Shown: positions 31,376 through 41,194 of the stretch, piece after piece
How positions within the stretch are numbered: position 1 is the stretch's first letter
Layout: every line of letters starts with the position of its first letter
Source of the DNA: Pisolithus tinctorius
Lineage: Eukaryota; Basidiomycota; Agaricomycetes; Boletales; Pisolithaceae
Direction of reading: 5' to 3'
Assembly (NCBI GenBank): GCA_024663395.1
Contig: JANFAH010000009.1
Coordinates: 248,001-312,000, forward strand
Length of the DNA stretch: 64,000 bases
Position numbers and translations under genes: made by a program
Notes under the pieces: model-generated
Database searches by the model: none
Told to the model about the DNA's origin: nothing
The model's input: the letters and a program-made list of their open reading frames with translations, nothing else

Positions 31376-31981
31376 ATGTCGAGCAAGTGTCGAAGTCGAA
31401 GATCCCTCGAGCCGAGAAGCAAGTCCGAAGGCAAATTAATAGTTGAATTTCTGAGAAGAAGTCGTGAGAATGCGCCGAGAGAACTCGAGGGAATGCCACC
31501 GAGGCATTCGAGGGATGCACCATGGTTCTCAGGGTGTGCAGCTGACCTTTTTAGGTATTTCGAAGAGGTTCGAAGTCTTTGCGAGCGCGAGAATTGCTTC
31601 GATGACCAAGAATGGGCAAAATGGGTCTGCTGGTATGCAAGCAGCGAAGTCTCGGACTCATGGTATGAATTTGTCGAAGATCAGCTGAGTTGGCCCGAAT
31701 TCGTGGTGGCCATTGCGCGTTTGTATCCTGGGTCCCGGAAAATGGGTAAACAGTACTCGAGGAATGACCTTTACAGCCTCGTTGACAGCCGGGCAAGAAG
31801 AGAAATTCGTACAGAGGAAGAACTGATGAACTACAGACTATATTTTCTAGATTTAGCAACGTTTCTACGGGTTTCGAAGCAACTCAAGGCTGACGAGCTC
31901 GAAGACCTCTATGTACAAGGCTTCAACAAGGAATTCCGGCACGAAATTATTCAGAAAATGCGACGCGACGATCGACGGTGA
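31376..31981 (+). CDS. gag: Gag-like protein of LTR element 1
   Basis: The frame is open from 31310; the Met at 31376 (MSSKCRSRRSL) is the probable start, giving about 200 aa. It contains the capsid-like pattern of gypsy Gag proteins: FSGCAADLFRYFEEVRSLC, EWAKWVCWYAS, WYEFVEDQLSWPEFV, LYPGSRKM, RNDLYSLVDSRARR and DLYVQGFNKEF. No CCHC knuckle follows. The stop (TGA, 31979-31981) corresponds to a CGA arginine in element 2, where the frame continues another ~130 codons. The protein may therefore be prematurely truncated here. Role inferred: particle formation or RNA packaging. Confidence 0.75.
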   Translation: MSSKCRSRRSLEPRSKSEGKLIVEFLRRSRENAPRELEGMPPRHSRDAPWFSGCAADLFRYFEEVRSLCERENCFDDQEWAKWVCWYASSEVSDSWYEFVEDQLSWPEFVVAIARLYPGSRKMGKQYSRNDLYSLVDSRARREIRTEEELMNYRLYFLDLATFLRVSKQLKADELEDLYVQGFNKEFRHEIIQKMRRDDRR

Positions 31982-32002
31982 CACTCAGACGATCCATGGC
32001 CC

Positions 32003-33178
32003 ATGCAGCAAGTAACGCACACAGCCACGCGACTACTACACAAAGGATTTCGCTCGGAGCGAGCGCGAACGAGCATGGAAGACTACTGTGAGCCCCAAAG
32101 CGACCAGGGATCGAGTTCGGACAAGCAACATCCATCTACGAAGTGTTTTCTGCCTACAGCTACACATGACTCGCTGATGTCCAGTATACAGGGATCTACA
32201 GAGTTATCAAGGTACATAGAGTGCGAGAAAGTACCAAAGTTAGTTTCGACAAGTCGCGTGCAGCCACACAGCCCACTGGAGAAGACAAGTAGTGAGGACC
32301 GAAGCCCTGGCAGGCTCGTCGAAGCAGCCGCAATGACCAGTTTTGAGACGAAAGAGTTTTCTTCGAGTACGAACAGAATACTGACTACTGAGTTACAGGA
32401 AGCAGTAGAACTCGAGCGAGTTGAACCAACATTGGTGGAGGAACCACTCACAACGAAAGTCCCATTCGAATTCGAGGCGAATTACAACACACAAAGGGGT
32501 TTTTCATTTTGTTCATATCGAGCTTCTCTGATGGCTACTGGTGTGTCACTACAGGAGTCCTACCTAAGAGGTCGGGGTAATGAAAGGAGCGGCCTCGGAA
32601 TTCCTGCAGTCAGCAGAAATACGCATCAGTTAACCAATGACCCATTCAGGTCAAAGATTCCGCTCGAATTCGAAGCCGAAAGGCTCGAAGAACACCCGAA
32701 GCCCGCAGGAGTTGGAGTCGAAGGGCTCGAAGCACTCACAGGCAGTCTTGAAGTGGAAAGGTTGGCATACAAAGAGGTTATTGCGAGAAGAATTCAGATC
32801 GAGGAGCCATCGAGGCTCATTATACGAAGGAAGCCGCCGGATGAAGTTTTGCAAATCGAAATGTTGAGGCACGCAGCGAGGGTGGACGACCTTGCACTCG
32901 AAGTGTTCCACAGCAGCACGGTGCCAGCAATATATATTTTATTCGAGGATTCGTCGAGCGAATTGATGCGCGCATTCGGTATTAGGACTTGCACAGAAAG
33001 TCCTGCGATGTTGACTAAGCGGAGTCACATGACCGCTCTGCGCGTTGTGACCGCGTGCACTCAAGTACTACATACTGACGACTCTACTGTTACAGGCCGA
33101 CTATGCAAGATCGTGGCGGTCGAAGAATATGAAGAATGGGGCGAGTGGCGTACCGTATGGAAGTTACCGCAACTATGA
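32003..33178 (+). CDS. Second ORF of LTR element 1 (Gag extension, unknown function)
   Basis: It lies in the same frame as the Gag-like ORF and would be continuous with it but for the TGA at 31979. The 391 codons are charged and Ser/Glu-rich, with no protease D-S/T-G or zinc knuckle. Element 2 has a closely related sequence (41,990-43,150), there broken by a frameshift near 42,350. The ORF ends at a TGA (33176-33178) where element 2 has CGA, after which element 2 reads on into the module array. Confidence 0.6.
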   Translation: MQQVTHTATRLLHKGFRSERARTSMEDYCEPQSDQGSSSDKQHPSTKCFLPTATHDSLMSSIQGSTELSRYIECEKVPKLVSTSRVQPHSPLEKTSSEDRSPGRLVEAAAMTSFETKEFSSSTNRILTTELQEAVELERVEPTLVEEPLTTKVPFEFEANYNTQRGFSFCSYRASLMATGVSLQESYLRGRGNERSGLGIPAVSRNTHQLTNDPFRSKIPLEFEAERLEEHPKPAGVGVEGLEALTGSLEVERLAYKEVIARRIQIEEPSRLIIRRKPPDEVLQIEMLRHAARVDDLALEVFHSSTVPAIYILFEDSSSELMRAFGIRTCTESPAMLTKRSHMTALRVVTACTQVLHTDDSTVTGRLCKIVAVEEYEEWGEWRTVWKLPQL

Positions 33179-33269
33179 GCGGCGGCAACGGCAGCAAGGA
33201 CGACAACGGCAGCAACCCAAGCGACAGCAACGACGACGACGACCCTACTTAGCGCAGATAAACGGCCGT

Positions 33270-34740
33270 ACAAGATTGAGTATGCCATTTGATGGGAACA
33301 AAGCGCGACGAGCGCGGGTACTGGGCTCGACGGCCCAAGGTTCTGTTTTGATTCCATTATGCTTTACTTACAACTATCCTACTCTAGGGAAGGCAGCTAC
33401 ATGCGATGGAGACCGACAGACGTCCGGGCGATCGCGATACAAGAGACGACAACGACAGTGCTGGATGCAGAGCGATGGCCATGCGAGGCTAGAACAGCCG
33501 TTATATGCAGACGAAGCGCGAGGAGCACGGATATTGAGCTCGATGGCTCACAGGTTTGCTTTGATTTCGGAGCTCTATACTTACATCTGTTCTACTCTAG
33601 GGATAGCAGATGGTTGCGATGAAATGCAACCGACATCCTGGCGATCGCAACTCAAGATTCTACAGCAAGCTATGAACGAGCGATGGCGGTATCGACTCAG
33701 GCACGAGTGACGGCGGCGATGGCACTTGATGCTGACCGAAGGCCGCACGAAGAGAAAATAGTCATTCGAGGGAGGCGAGGCGCTACGAGCGCTGATACTG
33801 AGCACTATGGCTCAAGGTTCCGTTTTGGTGTCAGAGCGTTTTACTTACAGAGTTTCTACTCTAGGGAAGTCGGGTACTTACAACGAACAACAATCGCGGT
33901 ACAAGAAACTATGATGAACTACGATCGAAGGTTGCGCAGAAGTACGACGAATACAGCAGCAGCGATGACAGCGTTTTACACAGACCGATGGACACGCGAG
34001 GCGAGAACAGCCGTCCGATGGAAACAGGGCGTGACGAGCGCAGATATTGAGCATTACAGCCCAGGGTTTTGTTTCGATTTCATAGCAGTCTACTTACAGC
34101 TATCCTATTCTAGAAAAAATGGATGTACGCGACGAAGAGCGCGAGCAACGACAACGAGAGTGACAGCGACGTCAACAATGTTCGACACAGATCGAAGGCT
34201 GTGCGAGGCAGGGACGGCCGTCCAAAGAGAACAGAGCGCGATGGAGACCACTGAGCTCGAATGCTCGGGGTTCTGTTTTGATTCTAGAATCTGCTACTCA
34301 CACCTCCGTTATTCTAGCAAAGACAGATACCTACTGCGAACTACGTTTGCAATAGAAGGGCCTACGGTGGTCTACGATCAAAGATCGTACGGGTGTATGG
34401 CAAGACTAGCGCGAAGACTACAGTTCGATCTACAGCAACGATCACCGAAGATACAAGATCTGACAGACATGGGCACCGAGCGCGACGGCCCAAGTTTTTA
34501 TTTTAGTCGCGCAACTTTTTGCTCACAGTTAGGTTATTTTAGGGTAGACGACAACGTCAAAGAAGGAACGCATCTATATACAGTACAACAGCGAATTTCA
34601 AAGTCGCAGCAAGATGCACGAGATGCGAGGAGCATCGAAGCCATGCCGAGCAGGCTCGAAGGCCCAAGTCTTAGCCTTCTCTTTAAGCTGTTTTACTTAC
34701 AGCTACCGCATTTTAGGGATCGTGAATTTTTACAGAGCAT
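33270..34740 (+). repeat. Module array of element 1 (about seven units, 180-260 bp)
   Basis: Each unit has a part encoding variants of TDRRPxEARTAVRWxxGATSADTE, then a ~48-nt segment G-GTTYYGTTTTGATT...TTTACTTACA...TAYTCTAGG. The TCTAG-type ends fall near 33379, 33600, 33862, 34114, 34318, 34543 and 34718. The units are diverged but share the order and the 48-nt segment. Confidence 0.8.
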
Positions 34741-35929
34741 CAACGAATCCTTGAGTGTCGACGCGCTTACAGTACAAAGGTCCCGATCGGGACGACCTGC
34801 GACCGCCTCCCTTCAAGATGAAGATGCCTACATTACTGTCGACCGAAGCGAGTTAGTAGGTCGACACATTGTCGAACGGTTAGCGAAGGGAGACTCCATC
34901 CCCATGTCGGATATCGTGCAGAGACATCACGAAGTCTCATTTTATTTGGGGGACACCACAGACGAATGGGACGTGTTGGATATATTGGAGAGATCGGGCA
35001 TTACATATATTGTACAGAATGCCTTACTACGGCGAGGCGCGAAAGACCCCTCCGTATACTTCAGGGGTTACGTCGAAGGCACCCGAGCCGTCATCAAAGC
35101 AGCCATCGCAGCCGGTGTCCTGCCCTATCTGGAGAAGCCATTTGACGTGTATAATCTACTGCCTTACCGTTCTACCACGCCGAGCGAACCCAATCTAGAA
35201 CAACGAAGTCGCACACAGTGTATTCGAAGCGATGTGGATTCAGATGCCGAGCCCGAGCGCTCATTTTTGTCTTTTGTTTTTATGACAATCTACTCACGAA
35301 TCTACAGGTCTAAGGTACTCGACCAGGTCGAAGCGCAGTCGCTGGTGTCCGAAGGAAAAGAAGACGGTGCGAGTTCATGGGTAGAGTGCGAAGAGCTATT
35401 GACGAAACTCAGGAAGGGGAAATTTGAAGCCAAGGTGCCCTTTTTGGTTTTGATTCAAACGTTATCTACTGCGAGGTACAGGTACCCTGGTGCGAAGGAA
35501 AAGGCGATCGATGGGGATGGACGGCTCGAAGCTGTTCATCAGTACTTAGCATCAAGACTTCATCCGCCCGACTGTGAGGTTGAAGGCCGACGACCAAGAT
35601 CGAACAAAGTTAGCACCTTCACCCGTCGGGGTCGAAGACCGATCATCAAAGAGAGCTTGAGGATCTACAGACTTAAGGTGACAGCTTTTATTATAGTTCA
35701 AACATGTGCTACTTCGAGATATTTTGTTTCTAGCAGTGAACAAGTGGTAGACGAAGATGGGCGACTCGAGGTCGCTCGGCGACACTTAGTGCGAGAGCTT
35801 CGGCCACCTGATGGAGTACCAGACGAAGTACGAGAAATCAAGTGTGCGCATGCACAGGGAGTCGAGACTGTGAAAATAGGAATGGGACGGGTGGACGGAG
35901 CGAAGGTCCCGGTGAGCGTATATATATAG
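33683..35929 (+). CDS. Long modular ORF of LTR element 1 (748 codons)
   Basis: A continuous open frame crosses the last modules of the array, the captured ERG26-like fragment and the 3' unique part. The module peptide reads approximately RPHEEKIVIRxRRGATSADTEHYG, then FxFxxRAFYLQSFYSREVGYL, and recurs with variation. No enzyme of retrotransposition is recognised. The 48-nt segments are open in this frame and their length is divisible by three. The ORF thus stays in frame whether they are translated or spliced out. Whether the ORF is translated at all is unknown. Confidence 0.5.
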   Translation: MAVSTQARVTAAMALDADRRPHEEKIVIRGRRGATSADTEHYGSRFRFGVRAFYLQSFYSREVGYLQRTTIAVQETMMNYDRRLRRSTTNTAAAMTAFYTDRWTREARTAVRWKQGVTSADIEHYSPGFCFDFIAVYLQLSYSRKNGCTRRRARATTTRVTATSTMFDTDRRLCEAGTAVQREQSAMETTELECSGFCFDSRICYSHLRYSSKDRYLLRTTFAIEGPTVVYDQRSYGCMARLARRLQFDLQQRSPKIQDLTDMGTERDGPSFYFSRATFCSQLGYFRVDDNVKEGTHLYTVQQRISKSQQDARDARSIEAMPSRLEGPSLSLLFKLFYLQLPHFRDREFLQSINESLSVDALTVQRSRSGRPATASLQDEDAYITVDRSELVGRHIVERLAKGDSIPMSDIVQRHHEVSFYLGDTTDEWDVLDILERSGITYIVQNALLRRGAKDPSVYFRGYVEGTRAVIKAAIAAGVLPYLEKPFDVYNLLPYRSTTPSEPNLEQRSRTQCIRSDVDSDAEPERSFLSFVFMTIYSRIYRSKVLDQVEAQSLVSEGKEDGASSWVECEELLTKLRKGKFEAKVPFLVLIQTLSTARYRYPGAKEKAIDGDGRLEAVHQYLASRLHPPDCEVEGRRPRSNKVSTFTRRGRRPIIKESLRIYRLKVTAFIIVQTCATSRYFVSSSEQVVDEDGRLEVARRHLVRELRPPDGVPDEVREIKCAHAQGVETVKIGMGRVDGAKVPVSVYI
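34829..35155 (+). pseudogene. Captured fragment of an ERG26-like 3-beta-HSD / sterol C4 dehydrogenase gene
   Basis: Within the long ORF, about 109 codons match the N-terminal Rossmann part of the NAD(P)-dependent sterol-4-carboxylate 3-dehydrogenase / 3-beta-HSD family. Matching parts are LVGRHIVERLAKGD, SDIVQRHHEV, FYLGDTTDEWDV, GITYIVQNA, KDPSVYFRGYVEGTRAVIK and AAIAAGV, then LPYLEKPFDVYN. The glycine-rich NAD motif expected before LVGRHIVE is replaced by VDRSE. The segment with the catalytic YxxxK and the VYTSS motif is missing between AGV and LPYLEKP. The known role is removal of C4 methyls in ergosterol synthesis; this copy cannot act. Element 2 lacks it, so it was gained by element 1's lineage or lost from element 2's. 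Confidence 0.75.
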
Positions 35930-36640
35930 TTTTTCTTTCGTTTGAGTTTTGCTTCGAGCGATGTCGTTCAACCGAGTCGTGCTAACCTTCGGGTGATTCT
36001 ACTCACCCCGACTTATAGTTTCGAGTTCCATTGTTTTTTCTTGGTGCTGGATCGTCTTAAGGACGAGCAGTAGTCGAGAGCACATATGCATATAAGGATA
36101 GTAAATACACGACTGATCGAGATTTGTTTTAGGTACATATATATGTCTTCGAGCTGCCTCGTAGAGGGCCAGCATCCGCTGTACCAGCCGCTGAGCTGCG
36201 TTACACTCTGTTACTGTTTCGCACAAAGACTGTGCCTCGAAGAGCTGTCATTGACTCGCTCTGCACTCGATTTATTACTCACTTGTTCGCTTGCCTGGAG
36301 ATTATCTCCGTCGTCTTTTGGTTCAAGGTTTGGGCCTTGAGGGGAGTGTTCGAGAGGCAGGGTGTGTGTTCGAGAGGCCAGGTGGCGCTCTGTAGGCAGA
36401 AAGGGTTGTGTTCGAGGGCGAAAGGTTTTGAGGATGAAGAGGGTTATTCAGCGAGATCAGGAGCGTGTTTTGGGAAGGAAGGGGGTCATGTTCGAGTAGT
36501 GAGGAGGTTGGGGGCGAAGAGTTGTGTTTGAAGGGCATGAGGATATGTGGTGAGGTCGAGGGAAGCAGATGCGAGGATGAGGATGTTCGTGCGAGGAGGA
36601 GAGCGACCGAGGACGGTCGAATTCTAAACCACCCCTCGGA

Positions 36641-37105
36641 TGTAGGGAACGAGTTCAGGTTCCCTAGGAGAATCCGTCTTGGTCAGGAGTTTAGGGATGG
36701 AAGGACTTGTTTTATTTCTTGCCTTTGTTTTTGTGTTTGTACCCCTGGACTTGGTGACGAGCAGCCGTGTTGCTGACTAAGCACGTGTGCTGTGTTCGCG
36801 CGAGTTCAGTTTACCAAAAAAAAAAGTACATGTCACAGGCCCTCAGTAGCAGGGTGATTTTGACTCGCATTTCGGCGAGTTTTCGAAGTTAGATTTATTA
36901 CTTTGGGGAGTACCCAAAGTGCCAGGAGGACTGGCAAGAGTATTAGACAGGCACAGCTAAGTATCTTTTTTTCTAGTTCGCATTTTTACATTTTTACTAC
37001 ACTTCTTTCTCCAGAGAGAACCTCCCTTTTGGGTCGAGCACAATAAACTCGCCCATTACTGACTATTACCATTATAGGTACATATCAATTTTACCTATTC
37101 CTACA
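36641..37105 (+). repeat. 3' LTR of element 1
   Basis: 465 bp, identical by eye to 30733-31197, with AATAAA at 37042-37047. A purine-rich stretch (GCGAGGAGGAGAGCGA near 36,590-36,606) lies upstream and is a weak candidate for the polypurine tract. Confidence 0.93.
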
Positions 37106-37866
37106 CCGGGCTTGGCATGAAGACTGGCTTCGCAACTGCGCCAACATTCGGCTGTGTGTTGGCAGGTGAGATCGGTGGGAGCGCTGCGCCAGAGTTCTCC
37201 AGCTTCGAGATCTTCGCTGTGTAATTTGTTGGTAACCTTTGCCATATATGCACGGTGGTACAGCACGTTAGCAACTAAGAAACGGACGCCAAACGCAGGC
37301 TCCCTCTGAGAGTAGGGGACCTTGCTCTGGTCGATGCCACTTGGCGCATGGACTTTCGGCCAGTTTGTGGCCAAGCCGCGCAGAGAACGGGGTCGCCCTG
37401 TGACAACGAAACCCCGCATGCCACCGTACAATGAAACCGAAAACCGAGAGCCAGATGGGAGATGCTTGTTAGTCGCATCAGTATGTATTTTCGAGAGCTG
37501 ACAGGCTGAGGCCATTAATTGAGAGCGTTGGCCCCTCTCCACCCTCTATGAGTCACGAACAATGCTGGGCTTGAGGGCCAGTACAGGGAACACTTCCTGA
37601 CCATGCATACCACAGTGGAAGCACCAACACAGGGCTTTGTTTGCATTGGCATTAAATGATTCATAGGTAGACAGTTGAATTAACCCAATGACATCGCTGC
37701 GAGAACAACACGCACCATGACTCAAGAGCAATGGTATGGGCCGCCACATAAACTTGGTTCTAAAAGTTGGGAAATGCTTGAGAAGCAACATCGTCAAGAA
37801 CTGATCTTCACCGAGTGAGCAGAACAGGTACTTCTTGTGCAAAGTAATGATACTGTGATTGTCCAC
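37106..37866 (-). pseudogene. Right (5') part of the ORF interrupted by LTR element 1
   Basis: Two open minus-strand frames (37546-37866 and 37072-37542) lie directly beside the insertion. The second is cut by the 3' LTR at ...ASLHAKPG. A different minus frame, KPVFMPSPAPSNTCSSPPQ, is also open across the rejoined site, so which frame is coding is unclear. No domain was recognised. Confidence 0.35.
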
Positions 37867-37869
37867 AGC

Positions 37870-38465
37870 TTTATCGACTTGTCATATATGAGCTGGGGTG
37901 CTGCAAAAATGACGGCGAATAAATTACATAATTCGCGCGCAGATAGACATCGTTTCAGGCAAATCGTCAAAAGCTGACTCCGAAGAGGCTATTGACCGAA
38001 TGAGGAAGAGGGCGACATCACGTATATCAACGAGCAGAATCGTGTATTCAACAAGAAGGTTAGTACACTATCTTCTGTCTTTCTTTCGTGATGCATTCTG
38101 ATGCATTGCTCCACATTTCAGATTGTGGGATATTACAACAAATACACTGCAGAGATTTGAGCCAGTTTCGAGTGTGGATCCGAAGTTGTGCATACAATCA
38201 GTCGACAGCCAAGACATTCATCCAAAGCATCCATGACGTTACTAAGATTTTGTCGGCCTGTGACTTATTTTGCGATCGCCTTCCATTGAGTCTTTAGTCA
38301 GCTTAGGGACTCCGGAGACTAACATGCACCCCTCCATCCTTGTTATCGGTCAGGACACCTGCGAATGGGAGGAAGGACCTCTCAAGCCCAAGCCGAGACC
38401 CTAGTAGCAAAAGGAATGTTGCATTCCAAGAATTATAACTATAGTCAAAAATCACAGCCTGGTTA
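37870..38465. other. Spacer, no gene recognised
   Basis: One short plus-strand frame (38088-38297) has no recognised domain. Nothing else was seen. Confidence 0.4.
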
Positions 38466-40187
38466 CTACTCATCGTCTGATTCATCACTGTCCACACCAT
38501 CATAATCCACCAACCAGGAGTGGCCCTGTGCACGATGCACTGCTGGATCAGCTAACCAAGCCAGCACATTTGGACGGATCGAGTATGTGGGTTGAAGTGG
38601 CTGGACCGTCCGTTGTGGCATATGCGACTGGTGTTGCATAGTAGTGGTGACTGTCAGCGGAATGCCGACACGGCTCCGTGCTTCAGCTAAAACATCAGCG
38701 AGGACTTCAAATTCATAGATTGGTGGCAGCATGATTCTTTCCAGTGATGGTAAGAGTCGTGATTGGGCTCGGGTACAATGATGGTGAGCATCCAGGTATA
38801 GCGTGCGTATAAGGAATGCGGGGGGGTGAGCGCCAAGGGTGATAGATGAGATCATACTCAGTCAGCAGAAGAAGTGACTCCAAGTATCAGGATCTGTGAG
38901 GCATTCCTCGATGCCCACAGGAAGGGACACCCAAAAGTCTTCCACCCTTTGCACTGCTACAATGGTGGGAATACTCCTAATCAGGTCAGTGAGGCGAGTG
39001 TCGGGAATGGCCAGTTCAGGACAGACCCAATCTTTGAAGGTCACCTGTAGCATAGAAGACTGGTCATTGTGGTTTGACTGAAAGACGAGAAGGTGGCATG
39101 TATAGAGAACACGAAGGGAAAAGAGCCCTCCCATCTGGTGGGTCACTAGCTGAAGCCCTTCCATGAACTCGTGGATGTGCTGGCCAGCATCGACAACCGC
39201 ATCCAACCTCGCAAGTAATGGAAGTCTGAGTGCACCCAGAAGCCTGGCCGCAGCCATTATGGATGATTCAAAATAAAGAGAAGTTAGCTTCCCTAGATGT
39301 ACTGTGCAAACGCGTGTGTCCCGATCCATTTCTCCATCGACAAAAGAATCCTGTAACCAAAGGTCCTCCAAGCCTGGAAGTAATGCTAGAACAGAAAGTA
39401 ACTGAGAGACAGTACCAGCTGATTGGATGCGAAAGTTGCGAATACGAAGTGAAGATAGCCACAGAGAGTGAGGTGCTAGCTCTGTGCGAATGACATCCCA
39501 GCTGAATATACAGCCTTCGAGATGGAGGGAGGTGAGGCATGGGATTGAAATAGAAAAAATGGAGTCAGGGATATTTGCCTCACTGTCCAAAAATTTTGAA
39601 CACGAAATGTTGCAGATCGACAGAGAACGAAGAAATGGCGCTTCACTGGCCATAATGGCAGTGCCCAAAACTTCCTCTATGTCATCCCCATATCCCTCGA
39701 TGTGGAGGTTTGCACATCTCTCGAAGTAGTTGGCTAGTATCGTGGTGAGATTGGGAATTGCGTAGCCAGTATTGTCTTCTGCTGTGTCGAAGTGGATGTC
39801 TAGGGGTACAGCTTGAGTTTGTCTAAGGATTTCGGCGACCCACATTGTGCTGTCAACAAGATTTAGAGCCTTGCACCAAAGGAGTGGAGCTTGAAGAATG
39901 ATCGACCGCCACCTCGAGCACACCTGGCTCAAGCTCCTGAGCGTGGAGGTGTCTCTGTTTTCCAATCCAAGCTCGAATATGAGAAGGAGCACATCGCCTG
40001 GTAGGCAAGCAGCTGGCGCAAAACTATTGCACCACTGGCTTGCACAGACTATTGCAAGGCGGAGTGCATCAATTACTTCGTCAAGCTCTTCTGTGTCAGC
40101 AGTTGTGAGCATGGAAAGGAACTCTTCACTCAATGTCGTTGGTGGCGAAGACGAGATGTCGCTGCCACCTCCCATGATACTGTCCAT
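38466..40187 (-). CDS. F-box protein with leucine-rich C-terminus
   Basis: F-box proteins are substrate receptors of SCF ubiquitin ligases and bind Skp1 through the F-box. The frame is open to 40256; I prefer the Met at 40187 (MDSIMGGGSD). The F-box follows about 60 residues later: LPGDVLLLIFELG...LRSLSQVCSRWRSIILQAPLLW. The remainder contains leucine-rich stretches (LTSLHLEGC, LSSLRIRNF, LPGLEDLWLQD) typical of Agaricomycete F-box families. The first frame stops at 38862-38864, but homologous-looking sequence continues at once in another frame (38466-38855) and ends in an acidic tail (DYDGVDSDESDDE). The seven-base gap is too short for an intron, so a frameshift near 38,860 or an alternative splice is implied. 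Confidence 0.75.
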
Positions 40188-40257
40188 GTAAGCTTTGTGC
40201 CATGTGCAGAAACTTAGGGAACTTACGCCATGCATATAGGTTGAGGTGATATTCAAT

Positions 40258-40735
40258 TTGGCCCTGAAGTTTTGGTACGATAGAGCACGACTCAGCGAGA
40301 AGTGCCTTAGGGTACAACTCCTGCTGTAATTGACTTAGGATCACTGTCAAGACTAAGGCAGGGCAAGGTGGAGAATTGGCATAAAGTCCGACACATTTTC
40401 ATGGACAAAGGAGTTGGTGTCTGATACCGAATCGCTCTATGGTTGTATCTGCCAACTACAGTACTTGAGTAATTGTGATCTTGCTGCGCTATTCCTAACA
40501 GACTGCACTGGTTTAGGTCTTAGTTCACCCCAGTGAGGATGCTCTTGAATATTGACTACTGGGACGTACCAAGGAGACATTGGCCATAACACATTGAGTG
40601 GGTCGAAGTGGGTTAAATCGCCCTTCTCAAGGCAGAAGTCTTGAATTACAAACAACATGACGATGATCCAAAGCAGGGATGGAAGTAAGAACCAAGAATT
40701 TCGTCCCTTGGGCTGGCATTCTCGACTCTGCGTGC
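40258..40735. other. Spacer left of LTR element 2
   Basis: A 73-codon minus frame (40437-40658) has no recognised domain. The sequence is cut by the element 2 insertion at 40735. Confidence 0.4.
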
Positions 40736-41194
40736 TGTAGGGAACGAGTTTGAGTTCCCTAGGAGAATCCGTCTTGGTCAGGAGTTTAGGGGTGGAAGGA
40801 CTTGTTTTATTTCTTGCCTTTGTTTTTGTGTTTGTACCCCTGGACTTGGTGACGAGCAGCCACGTCGCTGACTAAGCACGTGTGCTGTGTTCACGCGAGT
40901 TCAGTTTACCAACGAAGTACATGTCACAGGCCCTCAGTAGTAGGGTGATTTAGTCTCGCATTTCGGCAAGTTTTCGAAGTTAGATTTATTACTTTGGGGA
41001 GTACCCAAAGTGCCAGGAGGACTGGCAAGAGATATTGGTCAGGCAGAGCTAAGTATTTGTTTTCAGTTCGCATTTTTACACTTTTTACTACACTTCTTTT
41101 CTCCAGAGAGAACCTCCCTTTTGGGTCGAGCACTAAACTTGCCCATTACTGACTATTACCATTATAGGTACACCTTATTTTACCTATTCCTACA
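40736..41194 (+). repeat. 5' LTR of element 2
   Basis: 459 bp with TGTAGGGA...TTCCTACA ends. The AATAAA of element 1 is CTAAAC here. It is followed by the same TCTGGAGCCCACC primer-binding-like sequence. Confidence 0.92.

Larger units (their letters stand above)
30733..37105 (+). mobile_element. LTR element 1: pol-less, modular LTR retroelement (6373 bp)
   Basis: Two 465-bp LTRs, identical by eye, start TGTAGGGA and end TTCCTACA and flank 5.4 kb. CCGG is present on both sides (30729-30732 and 37106-37109), consistent with a 4-bp target duplication. A Gag-like ORF lies just after the 5' LTR. No protease, reverse transcriptase, RNase H or integrase motif was found in any frame of the interior. 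The interior is instead an array of related modules of about 200-260 bp, plus a captured host fragment. It would need enzymes in trans to move, yet the identical LTRs argue for a recent insertion. Confidence 0.85.

Noticed and set aside
33129..33710. Gln/Arg-rich ORF (QRQQGRQRQQPKRQQ) in LTR element 1
   Set aside because: It is an alternative frame over the first modules; the homologous frame shared with element 2 is different.
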